64,000 bases of DNA from Saccharopolyspora_C sp040643635 (GTDB taxonomy: Bacteria; Actinomycetota; Actinomycetes; Mycobacteriales; Pseudonocardiaceae). Positions within the stretch are counted from its first letter, which is position 1. Each line of letters begins with the position of its first letter. The notes below the pieces were generated by a model. It ran no database searches, was not told the DNA's origin, and worked only from the letters and a program-made list of their open reading frames with translations. A program made the translations under genes and the position numbers. Positions 1 to 8,014 of this stretch are shown piece after piece. The stretch lies in assembly GCF_040643635.1 (NCBI RefSeq), contig NZ_JBEYUS010000026.1, forward strand, positions 1-64,000, written 5' to 3'.

Positions 1-114
1 GACCGGGCCCGCACCGCGCGATTCCCGCACCGGGGGGCTGCCCGGCCGGGCCGGACGGGCGACACTCACCCCGAGCCCACGCACATCTCGGAACCCATCG
101 AAAAGGACGACATC
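1..114. other. Leader upstream of glpK
   Basis: No gene can be assigned here. The frame of glpK stays open back to position 1, but no start with a ribosome binding site is visible there. An AAAGGAC sequence about 8 nt before the ATG at 115 is the likely ribosome binding site of glpK. An upstream glpF may end just outside the window; this cannot be tested from what is given. Confidence 0.4.
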
Positions 115-1614
115 ATGGCCTCCTACGTCGCCGCGATCGACCAGGGCACCACCTCCACCCGTTGCATGATCTTCGACCACGGCGGGCGCGTGGTGGCCGT
201 CGACCAGGTCGAGCACCGGCAGATCTTCCCCAAGGCCGGCTGGGTGGAGCACGACCCGGAGGAGATCTGGAGCAACACCCGCCAGGTGTGCGCGGGCGCG
301 CTCGCGAAAGCCGACCTGGTGACCTCCGAGATCGCCGCCGTCGGCATCACCAACCAGCGCGAGACGACCGTCGTGTGGGACAAGGCCACCGGCAAACCCG
401 TCTACAACGCCATCGTCTGGCAGGACACCCGCACCGACACCATCGTCGGCGAACTCGCCGACGAAGGCGGGCAGAACCGGTTCCACGCCAAGACCGGCCT
501 CACCCTCTCCCCCTACTTCTCCGGCACCAAGATCCGCTGGATCCTGGACAACGTCGACGGGGTCCGCGCCCGCGCCGAGAAGGGCGAGCTGCTGTTCGGC
601 AACATGGACACCTGGGTGCTGTGGAACAGCACCGGCGGGCCCGACGGCGGACTGCACGTCACCGACCCCACCAACGCCTCCCGGACCCTGCTGATGGACC
701 TGGAGAAGCTGGAGTGGGACGAGGACATCTGCCGCCAGATCGGCGTCCCCACCTCGATGCTGCCGGAGATCCGCTCCTCCTCCGAGGTGTACGGGCACTT
801 CCGCGAGCGCGGCGTGTTCGGCGGGCTCCCCATCGCGGGCATCCTCGGCGACCAGCAGGCCGCCACCTTCGGCCAGGCCTGCCTGTCGCCCGGTGAGGCC
901 AAGAACACCTACGGCACCGGCAACTTCCTGCTGCTCAACACCGGCACCGAGCCCGTGCTGAGCGACAACGGGCTGCTCACCACCGTCGGCTACAAGATCG
1001 GGTCCAAGGACACGGTCTACTGCCTCGAAGGCTCCATCGCCGTCACCGGCTCGCTCGTGCAGTGGTTGCGGGACAACCTCGGGCTCATCGGCAGCGCCCC
1101 CGAGATCGAGCAGATCGCGCGCAGCGTCGACGACAACGGCGGCGCCTACTTCGTGCCCGCCTTCTCCGGGCTGTTCGCCCCGCACTGGCGGTCCGACGCC
1201 CGCGGCGCCATCGTCGGGCTCACCCGCTTCGTCAACCGCGGCCACCTCGCCCGCGCCGTGCTCGAAGCCACCGCCTTCCAGACCCGCGAGGTCATCGAGG
1301 CCATGAACGCCGACTCCGGCGTCCCGCTGAAATCGCTCAAGGTCGACGGCGGCATGGTCGGCAACGAACTGCTCATGCAGTTCCAGGCCGACATCCTCGG
1401 CGTCCCGGTGATCCGGCCGGTCGTCAGCGAGACCACCGCGCTCGGCGCCGCCTACGCCGCCGGGCTCGCCGTCGGGTTCTGGGCCGGCGAGGACGACATC
1501 CGGTCCAACTGGGCCAAGGACAAGCAGTGGGACCCCGTCATGCCGGAGGAGCGCCGGGTGCACGAGTACGCCCAGTGGCAGAAGGCGGTCACCAAGACCT
1601 TCGACTGGGCTTGA
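115..1614 (+). CDS. glpK: Glycerol kinase
   Basis: FGGY-family kinase that phosphorylates glycerol to sn-glycerol-3-phosphate with ATP in the cytoplasm. The 499 residues match the family's usual length. The N-terminal phosphate-binding segment AAIDQGTTSTR (about residues 6-16), TNQRETTVVWD and IVWQDTRT (glycerol-binding side), and the C-terminal ATP-binding region with LKVDGGMVGNELLMQFQADI are all clear. The start follows AAAGGAC. The stop is followed 37 nt later by the conserved left motif of a structured repeat rather than a simple terminator. Neither glpD nor glpF is visible on the right, so if a glp operon exists its other members lie to the left of the window. Confidence 0.97.
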   Translation: MASYVAAIDQGTTSTRCMIFDHGGRVVAVDQVEHRQIFPKAGWVEHDPEEIWSNTRQVCAGALAKADLVTSEIAAVGITNQRETTVVWDKATGKPVYNAIVWQDTRTDTIVGELADEGGQNRFHAKTGLTLSPYFSGTKIRWILDNVDGVRARAEKGELLFGNMDTWVLWNSTGGPDGGLHVTDPTNASRTLLMDLEKLEWDEDICRQIGVPTSMLPEIRSSSEVYGHFRERGVFGGLPIAGILGDQQAATFGQACLSPGEAKNTYGTGNFLLLNTGTEPVLSDNGLLTTVGYKIGSKDTVYCLEGSIAVTGSLVQWLRDNLGLIGSAPEIEQIARSVDDNGGAYFVPAFSGLFAPHWRSDARGAIVGLTRFVNRGHLARAVLEATAFQTREVIEAMNADSGVPLKSLKVDGGMVGNELLMQFQADILGVPVIRPVVSETTALGAAYAAGLAVGFWAGEDDIRSNWAKDKQWDPVMPEERRVHEYAQWQKAVTKTFDWA

Positions 1615-1648
1615 TCCCGCTGCCTGTCGCTACTTCTGCCGTGTAGTG

Positions 1649-1838
1649 CTCGGGTGGCGGAACCTCAGCGGCTTCCTCGCTGCGGGATCGTTTTCACCGG
1701 TGGCTCCGCCACAGGCGAAAACGCCGTCCTCGCGAGGAAGCCGCTGAGAACCCGCTGCGGTGCCGGTTGATCAGGTGGTCGTCGGCTCAGCGGCTTCGCC
1801 GCTGACAGGACACCGACACGACCCGCCGGGCGGGTTCA
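1649..1838 (+). repeat. Structured 3'-UTR repeat, copy A
   Basis: Best-preserved copy of a family found seven times in this window. The order is: left motif CGGGTGGCGGAACC (1651 on); stem arm CTCAGCGGCTTCCTCGC (from 1664) pairing with GCGAGGAAGCCGCTGAG (ending 1747); a nested stem CGTTTTC/GAAAACG around a GTGGC-TCC-GCCAC hairpin; a second hairpin CAGCGGC-TTC-GCCGCTG (about 1788-1804); and a terminal CCCGCC/GGCGGG stem. It lies in the orientation of glpK and begins 37 nt after its stop. Confidence 0.9.
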
Positions 1839-1861
1839 GAGACGGGCGGTCAGCGGTTGGA

Positions 1862-2005
1862 TCAGGGGGCCGTTCGTTCCGCTGCCGGGACGCCGGTGAA
1901 CTCGGCGTGGCGGGGTTCGATGGGTTCCCCGCCGGAGAGCACCACCAGCACCACCCCGATCAGCGCGGCGACCGCCAACGCCCACGACGCCGACACCTTC
2001 GGCAT
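1862..2005 (-). CDS. Small predicted membrane protein
   Basis: A 47-residue reading frame beginning MPKVSASWALAVAALIGVVL. It has one strong hydrophobic helix near the N terminus (about residues 8-23) and a short polar tail. The ATG at 2005 is preceded by GAGGGGGAC, a good ribosome binding site, and this is the main reason to accept it. It lies 173 nt downstream of the GNAT gene on the same strand and converges on repeat A and glpK. No family is recognised. It could be a bitopic membrane peptide or a chance frame. Confidence 0.45.
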   Translation of the reverse strand: MPKVSASWALAVAALIGVVLVVLSGGEPIEPRHAEFTGVPAAERTAP

Positions 2006-2178
2006 GCGTCCCCCTCGTCCCGGCCGGTGCGGGTGCCGCCCGACGACGGCCTCGCCCCCGGCCACCCGCTCGTCCGCGGCGGCCCACCGGCTCCGGCATT
2101 CTGCGGCACCACCGCCCCGACCGCCCGGTCCCACGCCGACCCGGTGATCGGATCCCGTTGCGGATCAGCCGGGTGGCG

Positions 2179-2718
2179 TCATGACCGGGCGAGGCGCCAG
2201 ACGACGAGTACCCCGGTTCCCGCCGGGCAGACCTGCTCCGGTGCGGCCGGCGAGCGACCCACCTCGACGAAGCCCAACGCCTTCGGGATGGCGCCGCTGC
2301 GCTCGTTCGCCTCGTCGTGCCAGATCTCCACGTGCCCGGCGCCCAACCGGAACGCCTCGTCGACCAGCGCCAGCGTCGCGCGGCGAGCGATGCCGCGGCC
2401 TTCGAAGTCCGGGTGCAGCCAGTAGCCGATCTCCAGGCCGCCCGGGCCGATCCGGTCCATCAGGCCCGCCGAACCGATCACCCGCCCGACCGGGTCCAGC
2501 ACCGCGTAGGTGTAGGCCTTCCCGTCCACCCACTCGCGGTCGGCCTTGCCGACGAAATCGGTGGCCTCCTTCATCCCGTAGCCCGGTGTCGCCCACGGCA
2601 TCCACGGCCCCAGGTGCCGGAGGGATTCGGTCACGACCCGCAGCGCCGTGCCCGCGTCCTCCAGCCGCCACCGGCGCAGGTCCACTCCGTCGTGGTGCAA
2701 CTGCTCGCTCGGCTCCAT
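2179..2718 (-). CDS. GNAT-family N-acetyltransferase
   Basis: A 179-residue protein of the RimJ/RimL-like GNAT branch, which transfers acetyl from acetyl-CoA to an amine. The N-terminal DLRRWRLEDAGTALRVV and the mid-protein GLEIGYWLHPDFEGRGIARRAT show the family pattern: the GYWL strand followed by the pyrophosphate-binding R/Q-x-x-G-x-G/A loop (here EGRGIA). FRLGAGHVEIWHDEANERSGAIPKALGF matches the final strand-helix 'N-x-x-S' region. Substrate is unknown. The start at 2718 has a CAGACT box 7 nt upstream, so it may be leaderless. It is the last gene of a same-strand group with the hydrolase and the NmrA-like gene, but a gap of 43 nt separates it. Confidence 0.85.
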   Translation of the reverse strand: MEPSEQLHHDGVDLRRWRLEDAGTALRVVTESLRHLGPWMPWATPGYGMKEATDFVGKADREWVDGKAYTYAVLDPVGRVIGSAGLMDRIGPGGLEIGYWLHPDFEGRGIARRATLALVDEAFRLGAGHVEIWHDEANERSGAIPKALGFVEVGRSPAAPEQVCPAGTGVLVVWRLARS

Positions 2719-2761
2719 GCGCCGGAGTCTGCTGCACTCCGCACCCCGGCGGTACCGAATT

Positions 2762-3697
2762 TCAGGTCCCCGTCCCGCCCTCGCCCGGTTCCTCCTGATC
2801 TGACGGCCTCCGCTGCTCGACCCGCCGCACCTGGTCGAGGAGGTGCCGCACCAGCGGCCGGTGCACCGCGTCCGGCAACGCGTGGCCCATGCCCGCGATC
2901 TCCGCGCACCGCGCCCCGGGGATCGCGGCGGCCAGCAGCCTGCCGTGCGGCGGCGGGTTGATCGGGTCCAGCGGCGCCTGCAGCACCAGCGTCGGAGTGC
3001 TGATCCGCGCCAGGCCCGCGCCGCGCTCGACGAGGACCTGCGGCAGGAGCGCGTGCGGGTGCGGTTCCCGGCTGCGCCAGGTGCCGGTGTGCTCGACGTC
3101 CCGCAGCTCGATGCGGCGGAACTCGGCGGCGTCGAACGGCAGCTCCTCCCCCGACAGCAGCCGGTGCCACTCGACGCGCTCGGCCAGCGCCGACTCCAGG
3201 TCCGCCGCCGCCGACGGCTGCTCGCCGCGGCGCACGAACCACGGCCGCGGCGTCGGGAACTCGTCCGGACTCGGCTCGCCCGCCCGCGCCAGAGCCCAGT
3301 TCCGGGCGAAGTCCACGCCCAGCGCGTGCGTGCACAGCAGCGTCGCGCTGCGCAGCCGATCCGGGGCCGCCACCGCGATCAGCTGCACCAGCCCGCCACC
3401 GAGGCCCATGCCGAGCACGTGCGCCGACGCCACGCCCCAGCCGTCCAGCACCGCCAGCGCGTCCGCCGCCAGGTCGTCGAAGCCGTACGGGTGCGCGGCG
3501 AACTCGCGGTGCGTGGAACGACCGGTGTCGCGGTGGTCGTAGCGCAGCACCCGCAGCCCGGCCGCCACCAGCAGCGCCACCCACTCGTCCGGCCACCCGC
3601 GGGACGAGGTCACGTCCCCCGCCACCAGCAGCAGCGGCGGTGCGGCCGGGTCGCCGATCGACTCGCTCCACAACCGCACGTCGCCGGAGCGGACCAT
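2762..3697 (-). CDS. Alpha/beta hydrolase
   Basis: About 311 residues of alpha/beta-hydrolase fold. The N-terminal strand pair LLLVAGDVTSSRGWPDEWVA and the segment YDHRDTGRST are typical of the family. The nucleophile elbow appears as GMGLGGG, where the canonical Ser of G-x-S-x-G is replaced by Leu (Ala-His-Val-Leu-Gly-Met-Gly-Leu-Gly-Gly). The late acid and histidine candidates are LQAPLDPINP and GMGHALPD. The missing Ser makes hydrolytic activity doubtful; it may be a non-hydrolytic member or use another residue. The start could also be the GTG at 3709, which overlaps the NmrA-like stop as GTGA. The two genes are therefore probably co-translated. Confidence 0.8.
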   Translation of the reverse strand: MVRSGDVRLWSESIGDPAAPPLLLVAGDVTSSRGWPDEWVALLVAAGLRVLRYDHRDTGRSTHREFAAHPYGFDDLAADALAVLDGWGVASAHVLGMGLGGGLVQLIAVAAPDRLRSATLLCTHALGVDFARNWALARAGEPSPDEFPTPRPWFVRRGEQPSAAADLESALAERVEWHRLLSGEELPFDAAEFRRIELRDVEHTGTWRSREPHPHALLPQVLVERGAGLARISTPTLVLQAPLDPINPPPHGRLLAAAIPGARCAEIAGMGHALPDAVHRPLVRHLLDQVRRVEQRRPSDQEEPGEGGTGT

Positions 3698-3705
3698 TCG
3701 CGCCG

Positions 3706-4545
3706 TCACCGGAAGTCCGCCGCGTGGTCGCGCGCCCACTCGGCGAACCCGCGCGCCGGGCGGCCCGTCAGCCGCCGCACGGCGGAAGTGGGCACGTCCG
3801 GCGACTCGACCGCGGCCGCCAGGTAGTCCAGCAACATCTCCGCGACCTCCGGCGGACAACCCCGGCCGAGCAGGACCTGCCGGGCCTGCTCGGCGGTGAG
3901 CTCCTCGAAGCGGACCGGTTCGCCGATCGCCTCGGCGATCGCCGCCACCTGCTCCCGCTGGGAGATCGCGGCCGGGCCGGTGATCTCGTAGGCCCGCCCG
4001 GCGTGGCCCTCGCCCAGCAGCGCCTCGACCGCGACCGCCGCCACGTCCGCCTCGTGGACCAGCGCCTGCGCCGCCGCCGCGAACGGGAGCCGGACCACCC
4101 CCTCGGTGCAGGCATCCGCGGCCCAGTCCAGCACGTTCGCCGCGAACGCCCCGGGACGCAGGTGGGTCCACTCGGCGACGCCCGACTCCTGCACCGCCCG
4201 CTCCACCGGGGCGTGCTGCTGCGCGCTCAGGTTCGCCGGCCCGCCCGCCACGACCGACGCCGAGGACAGCACCACGATCCGCCGCACGCCCGCCCGCACC
4301 GCCAGCTCGGCGAACTCCCGCGCGCCGTCCGGCACCGGGAACAGGTACACCGCCGACACGCCGTCCAACGCCGCGCGCAGCTCCGCGGGGCGCTGCAGAT
4401 CACCGGGCACCACCTCCGCCCGCGCGGGCAGCTCCGCCCGGCGCGGATCACGGGTCACCGCCCGCACCGGCGCGCCTGCCGCCAGCAACCCGCGCACCAC
4501 CTCCCGGCCGACCGACCCCGTCGCCCCGGTCACCAGCACCGTCAT
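3706..4545 (-). CDS. NmrA-like NAD(P)H-binding protein (atypical SDR)
   Basis: A 279-residue atypical short-chain dehydrogenase. It begins MTVLVTGATGSVGREVVRGL, a Rossmann GATGxxG nucleotide-binding loop, and continues with VRAVTRDPRRAELP, where Arg follows the second strand as in NADP-binding members. The classical YxxxK pair is not obvious, as is usual for NmrA-like proteins, which can be reductases or redox sensors. The ATG at 4545 is preceded by GGGGGAT; the 35 upstream codons still in frame are unlikely to be translated. It is the first gene of a three-gene group with the hydrolase and GNAT genes. Similar proteins in actinomycetes are often annotated as quinone or NAD(P)H sensors; the role here is unknown. 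Confidence 0.85.
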   Translation of the reverse strand: MTVLVTGATGSVGREVVRGLLAAGAPVRAVTRDPRRAELPARAEVVPGDLQRPAELRAALDGVSAVYLFPVPDGAREFAELAVRAGVRRIVVLSSASVVAGGPANLSAQQHAPVERAVQESGVAEWTHLRPGAFAANVLDWAADACTEGVVRLPFAAAAQALVHEADVAAVAVEALLGEGHAGRAYEITGPAAISQREQVAAIAEAIGEPVRFEELTAEQARQVLLGRGCPPEVAEMLLDYLAAAVESPDVPTSAVRRLTGRPARGFAEWARDHAADFR

Positions 4546-4943
4546 GACATCCCCCAGCAGCTCGCGGACGGGCTTCCCCGCCTTCTCGATCCGCGACCGT
4601 ACGCGCAGGTCACAGCCCTGAGCACGCGTCTCGGGCATTCGGATCATCACGTTGACCGGCGCCGCGGAGACCTATCTGGCGCGCCCGCGGACCGATCGAC
4701 CGGTCGGCCGGGTCCGGCCGAAAGTACGAGGAGCCGGAGATTCCACGGCCTATCGATCGAGCGGCCCGCGACGCATCGGCCGATCCGGAGCAGCCGCTCG
4801 CTCACCTAGATTCATCTCGGGTCAGGGGTACGGGGGTTCGGGGGAACGCGGGTGGCCACCGCCACGGGGCATCGGGCGGCGGCCACCCGCATCAGCGAGG
4901 AACGACGGCCGGGCAGCGATGCGCGGCGAGTGAGGCAGGTTCG
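4546..4943. other. Divergent intergenic region
   Basis: This 398-bp stretch separates the minus-strand NmrA-like gene from the plus-strand TPR gene and must hold both promoters. A plus-strand -10 candidate TAGATT is at 4807-4812, about 130 nt before the TPR gene. A weaker TTGACC/TATCTG pair lies at 4652-4678 with only a 15-nt spacer. A short CGACCGGTCG palindrome is present. No convincing gene is seen. Confidence 0.4.
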
Positions 4944-5966
4944 ATGAACGGCAACAAGGCTTTCGCCCCCGAGTACCAGGGCGCGCTGCGGGACATGTCC
5001 GTGAACACGGCGTACGAGGACGTCCTGGAGCAGGCGCGCGACCGGTCCCGGTGGGCGGCCGCCCAGGGCACCGCCCTGGAGCTCGCGCAGGCCGAGCTCG
5101 CCGTCGCCGAAGCCTGCCGCAGGCTCGGCCACCTGGAAGAGGCCGACGGGTCGTGGAAGGCCGCCTACCGCGCGGCCCGCACCGCGAGCGACGACGGCGT
5201 CCGCGGCTGGGCGCTGTGGAGCGGCGGCACCCTGGCCCGCCAGCGCGGCGAGCTCAACCTGGCGCTGCGGCTGCTCGCTTGGGGCCGGGACCTGTCGTGG
5301 CAGGCCGGGGACATCACCGCCTACGGGTACGCGTTCGCCGGGGTCGCCGAGACGCTGCGCATCCAAGGGGACTTCGAACAGGCGCGCGGCCTGCACGAGC
5401 ACGTGCTCACCGAGGCCCGCAAGCGCGAGGAGTCCCGGCACATCGTGTGGGCGCTGGAAGGCCTCGCCCAGATCGAGCGCAACACCGGTGATCTCGGCTC
5501 GGCGGCGGCCCGGTTCGCCGAAGCCGCCCAGGTCGCCGAGGACTCCGGCGACGACCGCGGCCACGCGTGGGCGCTGCGCGGGCAGGCCGACGTGCTCTCG
5601 CTGCGCGGCGAGGCCGACCAGGCGCTCGAACTGCTCTCCGCCGCCGAGCGGACCTGCCGGCGGATGGACCTGTCCAGCGCGCTCGCCTACAACCGCAAGA
5701 TGCGCGGCAACGTCCAGTTCCGCGCCGGGCGCCACCAGGAGGCCGCCCGCACCTACCGGGACGCGCACGACAAGTTCCGCGCGCTGCGCGAGCCGCGCGG
5801 CATGGCGCTCGCCCGGCTGGGGCTGCTCAAGAGCCTCGACGCGCTGGGGCGTCCCGCGGAGGCGACGATGGCGGACCTCGTGGCGCTGCGCGACGAGGTC
5901 AACGGGAACGAGCTGTGGCAGACCCGCACGATGGTGGAGAACGCGATCGCGGAACGCACCGCCTGA
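4944..5966 (+). CDS. TPR-repeat protein
   Basis: A 340-residue soluble all-helical protein. From about residue 35 to the end it shows helical pairs with the TPR signature, for example AELAVAEACRRLGHLEEADGSW, GDFEQARGLHEHVLTEA, GDLGSAAARFAEAAQVA and AGRHQEAARTYRDAHDKF. At least six repeats are visible, spaced about 36-40 residues apart. No enzymatic domain, signal peptide or membrane segment is seen, so a scaffold or adaptor role is likely. The ATG at 4944 follows GGCAGGTTCG, a modest ribosome binding site. It stands alone and is followed by a strong terminator-like hairpin. Partner unknown. Confidence 0.85.
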   Translation: MNGNKAFAPEYQGALRDMSVNTAYEDVLEQARDRSRWAAAQGTALELAQAELAVAEACRRLGHLEEADGSWKAAYRAARTASDDGVRGWALWSGGTLARQRGELNLALRLLAWGRDLSWQAGDITAYGYAFAGVAETLRIQGDFEQARGLHEHVLTEARKREESRHIVWALEGLAQIERNTGDLGSAAARFAEAAQVAEDSGDDRGHAWALRGQADVLSLRGEADQALELLSAAERTCRRMDLSSALAYNRKMRGNVQFRAGRHQEAARTYRDAHDKFRALREPRGMALARLGLLKSLDALGRPAEATMADLVALRDEVNGNELWQTRTMVENAIAERTA

Positions 5967-5981
5967 GCGCGAGGGGGCGCG

Positions 5982-6019
5982 CGGCCCGCTCGACCGGTTC
6001 GCGCCGGTCGGGCGGGCCG
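5982..6019 (+). terminator. Hairpin after TPR gene
   Basis: Arms 5982-5997 and 6004-6019 form a 16-bp stem with one T/G wobble and a TTCGCG loop, starting 15 nt after the stop codon. No T-run follows, which is common for actinomycete terminators. Confidence 0.7.
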
Positions 6020-6026
6020 TTCCGCT

Positions 6027-6128
6027 GTCGGCGGCGTTGTGCTGTCGGTGGCGATCCGTGGTCGGTGGCGATCCGTGGTCGGAGGCGTTGCGCTGTCGGT
6101 GGCGATCCGTGGTCGGAGGCGTTACCGG
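6027..6128. repeat. 17-bp tandem repeat array, six units
   Basis: Six contiguous 17-bp units start at 6027, 6044, 6061, 6078, 6095 and 6112. Type 1 is GTCGGTGGCGATCCGTG (exact at 6044, 6061 and 6095). Type 2 is GTCGG[C/A]GGCGTT followed by variable bases (6027, 6078, 6112). The array lies in a 700-bp non-coding region between the TPR and glycosyltransferase genes. The 17-bp period is not a multiple of three, which argues against coding. It could be an iteron-like protein-binding array or a minisatellite. Confidence 0.85.
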
Positions 6129-6565
6129 GGACTCGTTCCGCTGCACGACCTCGCCGGTCGGCGGGTGGCGTGGTCCCACCGGGACGGGTCCAGAGCCGCG
6201 GTCGGCAGCGGCCGTGGTCAGCCGGAGCCGCAGCCACCGGAGCCTCAGTCAGCAGTGGCCGCTGTCAACCGGGGCGGCGGACTGCCGGGCCGCGGCGGTC
6301 GGCCGGGCGGGCGGGCGGGCGAAAAAATGGGAGGACCGCACCGCAGGTAGCGGGCTACCGTGGCGCCATGTTCGGGCACCAGCACTACCTCTGATCCGCG
6401 CCGCCGCGCGCCGCACCACCGTTCCCGGTGATGCGCGGCCGCGCGCTCCCGCGCCCACGCGCTCGCAGCAGCGGGCGCCCGTCCGGCCGCGAATCCCGGC
6501 TCGGCTCCAGGCCTGCTCGGCTCAGCCCCTCGGCTGAGCTCGCACCCAGGGGCTGAGCTCGCCTC

Positions 6566-6633
6566 CCCGGCTCGACTCGACTCCCAGCTCGACTCGACTC
6601 CCGGGTCAACTCGAAGCCCGGGCTCGACTGCTC
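6566..6633. repeat. Second 17-bp periodic array, before mgt
   Basis: Four imperfect 17-bp units start at 6566, 6583, 6600 and 6617: CCCGGCTCGACTCGACT, CCCAGCTCGACTCGACT, CCCGGGTCAACTCGAAG and CCCGGGCTCGACTGCTC. A partial fifth (CCGGGTCAACTCGAA) follows at about 6639. It ends just before the ribosome binding site of the glycosyltransferase gene, so a regulatory role is plausible. The sequence differs from the array at 6027 but the period is the same. Nothing else was recognised between the two arrays. Confidence 0.75.
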
Positions 6634-6666
6634 GCATGCCGGGTCAACTCGAACAGGAGCACCTCC

Positions 6667-7827
6667 GTGTCCGAATCCGCCCACATCGCCTTCATGGCCG
6701 TCCCCGCGCACGGCCACATCAACCCCGGTCTCGGCCTCGTCGCCGAGCTGACCGCGCGGGGACACCGCGTCACCTACGCGGTCACGGACGACTTCGCGCC
6801 GCAGGTCGCGGAGGCCGGTGCCGAACCGGTCCGCTACACCTCGACGCTGCCGTCGGCGGCGACCCAGCAGGAATGGCCGGAGGACCAGGCGGCCGCCGTG
6901 CTGCTGTTCGTCGACGAGATGATCTCGGTGCACCCCCAGCTGGCCGCCGCCTACGACGCGGAGCGCCCGGACCTGGTCGTCTACGACATCGGGGCCTTGC
7001 AGGCGCCGGTGCTCGCCCACGAGTGGGGCGTCCCGGCGATCTGCCTGTCGCCGACGCACGTGCGGTTCGAGGGGATCGAGGACCTCTTCGGCTTCGACGA
7101 ATCCCCCGAGCTGGAGGCGGTGCACGCGAAGGCCGACGCGTTCTTCGCCGAGCACGGTGCGCCGCTGACGTTCGCGACCATGGACCGGGAGTGCAGCGTG
7201 GTCACCATTCCGCGCTCGTTCCAGTACCACGCCGAATCGGTGGCGGCGAACCACACGTTCGTCGGGCCGATGCTGACCGGCCGGGACTTCCAGGGGACGT
7301 GGCGGCGTTCCGGCGAGCGTCCGGTGCTGCTCATCTCGATGGGCTCGGCCTTCACCGACCAGCCGCAGCTGTACCGGGACTGCCTCGCGGCGTTCGGCGG
7401 GCTCGACTGGCAGGTGGTGCTGAGCATCGGGAAGGTCGTCGATCCGGCGGTGCTCGGCGAGGTGCCGTCGAACGTCGAGGTGCACCGGTGGGTGCCGCAG
7501 CTCGACGTCCTGTCCCAGGCCGACGCGTTCATCACGCACGCGGGCATGGGCGGCACGATGGAGGCACTGCACTCGGGGGTGCCGATGATCGCGATCCCGC
7601 AGGCCGCGGACCAGTTCGCGAACGCGGCGCGGATCGCCGAGCTCGGCCTCGGCGTGCACCTGCCGAAGGAGGAGGCCACACCGGACGCCCTGCGGGCGGC
7701 GCTGCACCGGGTGTCCACCGATCCGGACGTGCTGGCCCGGTCCGCGGCGATGCGCCACGAGATCGACGAAGCGGGCGGCGCCCGCACGGCCGCCGACATC
7801 GTCGAATCCAGGCTCGGGCAGGCCTGA
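6667..7827 (+). CDS. mgt: MGT-family macrolide-type glycosyltransferase
   Basis: A 386-residue GT1 (GT-B fold) glycosyltransferase. It closely resembles, from memory, OleD/OleI-type macrolide glycosyltransferases that inactivate macrolides by glucosylation with UDP-glucose. The N terminus has MAVPAHGHINPGLGLV with the catalytic-base His (about residue 17-19) and ARGHRVTYAV. The C-terminal half holds WVPQLDVLSQADAFITHAG and the donor-binding QAADQFANA (D-Q pair). The GTG start at 6667 follows CAGGAGC. Two 17-bp repeat arrays precede it, the nearer one adjoining the ribosome binding site. It may give self-protection or resistance; no macrolide cluster is seen in the window. It converges on a minus-strand gene across repeat copies B1/B2. 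Confidence 0.93.
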   Translation: MSESAHIAFMAVPAHGHINPGLGLVAELTARGHRVTYAVTDDFAPQVAEAGAEPVRYTSTLPSAATQQEWPEDQAAAVLLFVDEMISVHPQLAAAYDAERPDLVVYDIGALQAPVLAHEWGVPAICLSPTHVRFEGIEDLFGFDESPELEAVHAKADAFFAEHGAPLTFATMDRECSVVTIPRSFQYHAESVAANHTFVGPMLTGRDFQGTWRRSGERPVLLISMGSAFTDQPQLYRDCLAAFGGLDWQVVLSIGKVVDPAVLGEVPSNVEVHRWVPQLDVLSQADAFITHAGMGGTMEALHSGVPMIAIPQAADQFANAARIAELGLGVHLPKEEATPDALRAALHRVSTDPDVLARSAAMRHEIDEAGGARTAADIVESRLGQA

Positions 7828-7861
7828 TCAGCCGCGGCCCCGCGGCGAGTGGTGTCGTCTT

Positions 7862-8010
7862 CCCGTCAGCGGCGAAGCCGCTGAGCAGCCACCACCCGAG
7901 CAACCGGCCCCGCCGCGGGTTCTCAGCGGTTCCCTCACGAGGACAGCGATGTCGCATGCGGAGCCACCTGCGCAATCGATCCCGCAGCGGGGGAACCGCT
8001 GGCTGCCCGT
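7862..8010 (-). repeat. Structured repeat, copy B1
   Basis: Reverse-orientation copy lying directly after copy B2 in the direction of the DCC gene. It retains the nested stems and the CAGCGGC/GCCGCTG hairpin (7865-7882) but lacks its own left motif. The outer arm carries C-G at the position where copy A has U-A, and the inner stem begins CGAT/ATCG where A has CGTT/AACG, so pairing is kept at both sites. Confidence 0.85.
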
Positions 8011-8014
8011 CGCC

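Noticed and set aside
6245..6637. Minus-strand 130-codon frame before mgt
   Set aside because: It runs through the second repeat array, has no ribosome binding site and no domain.
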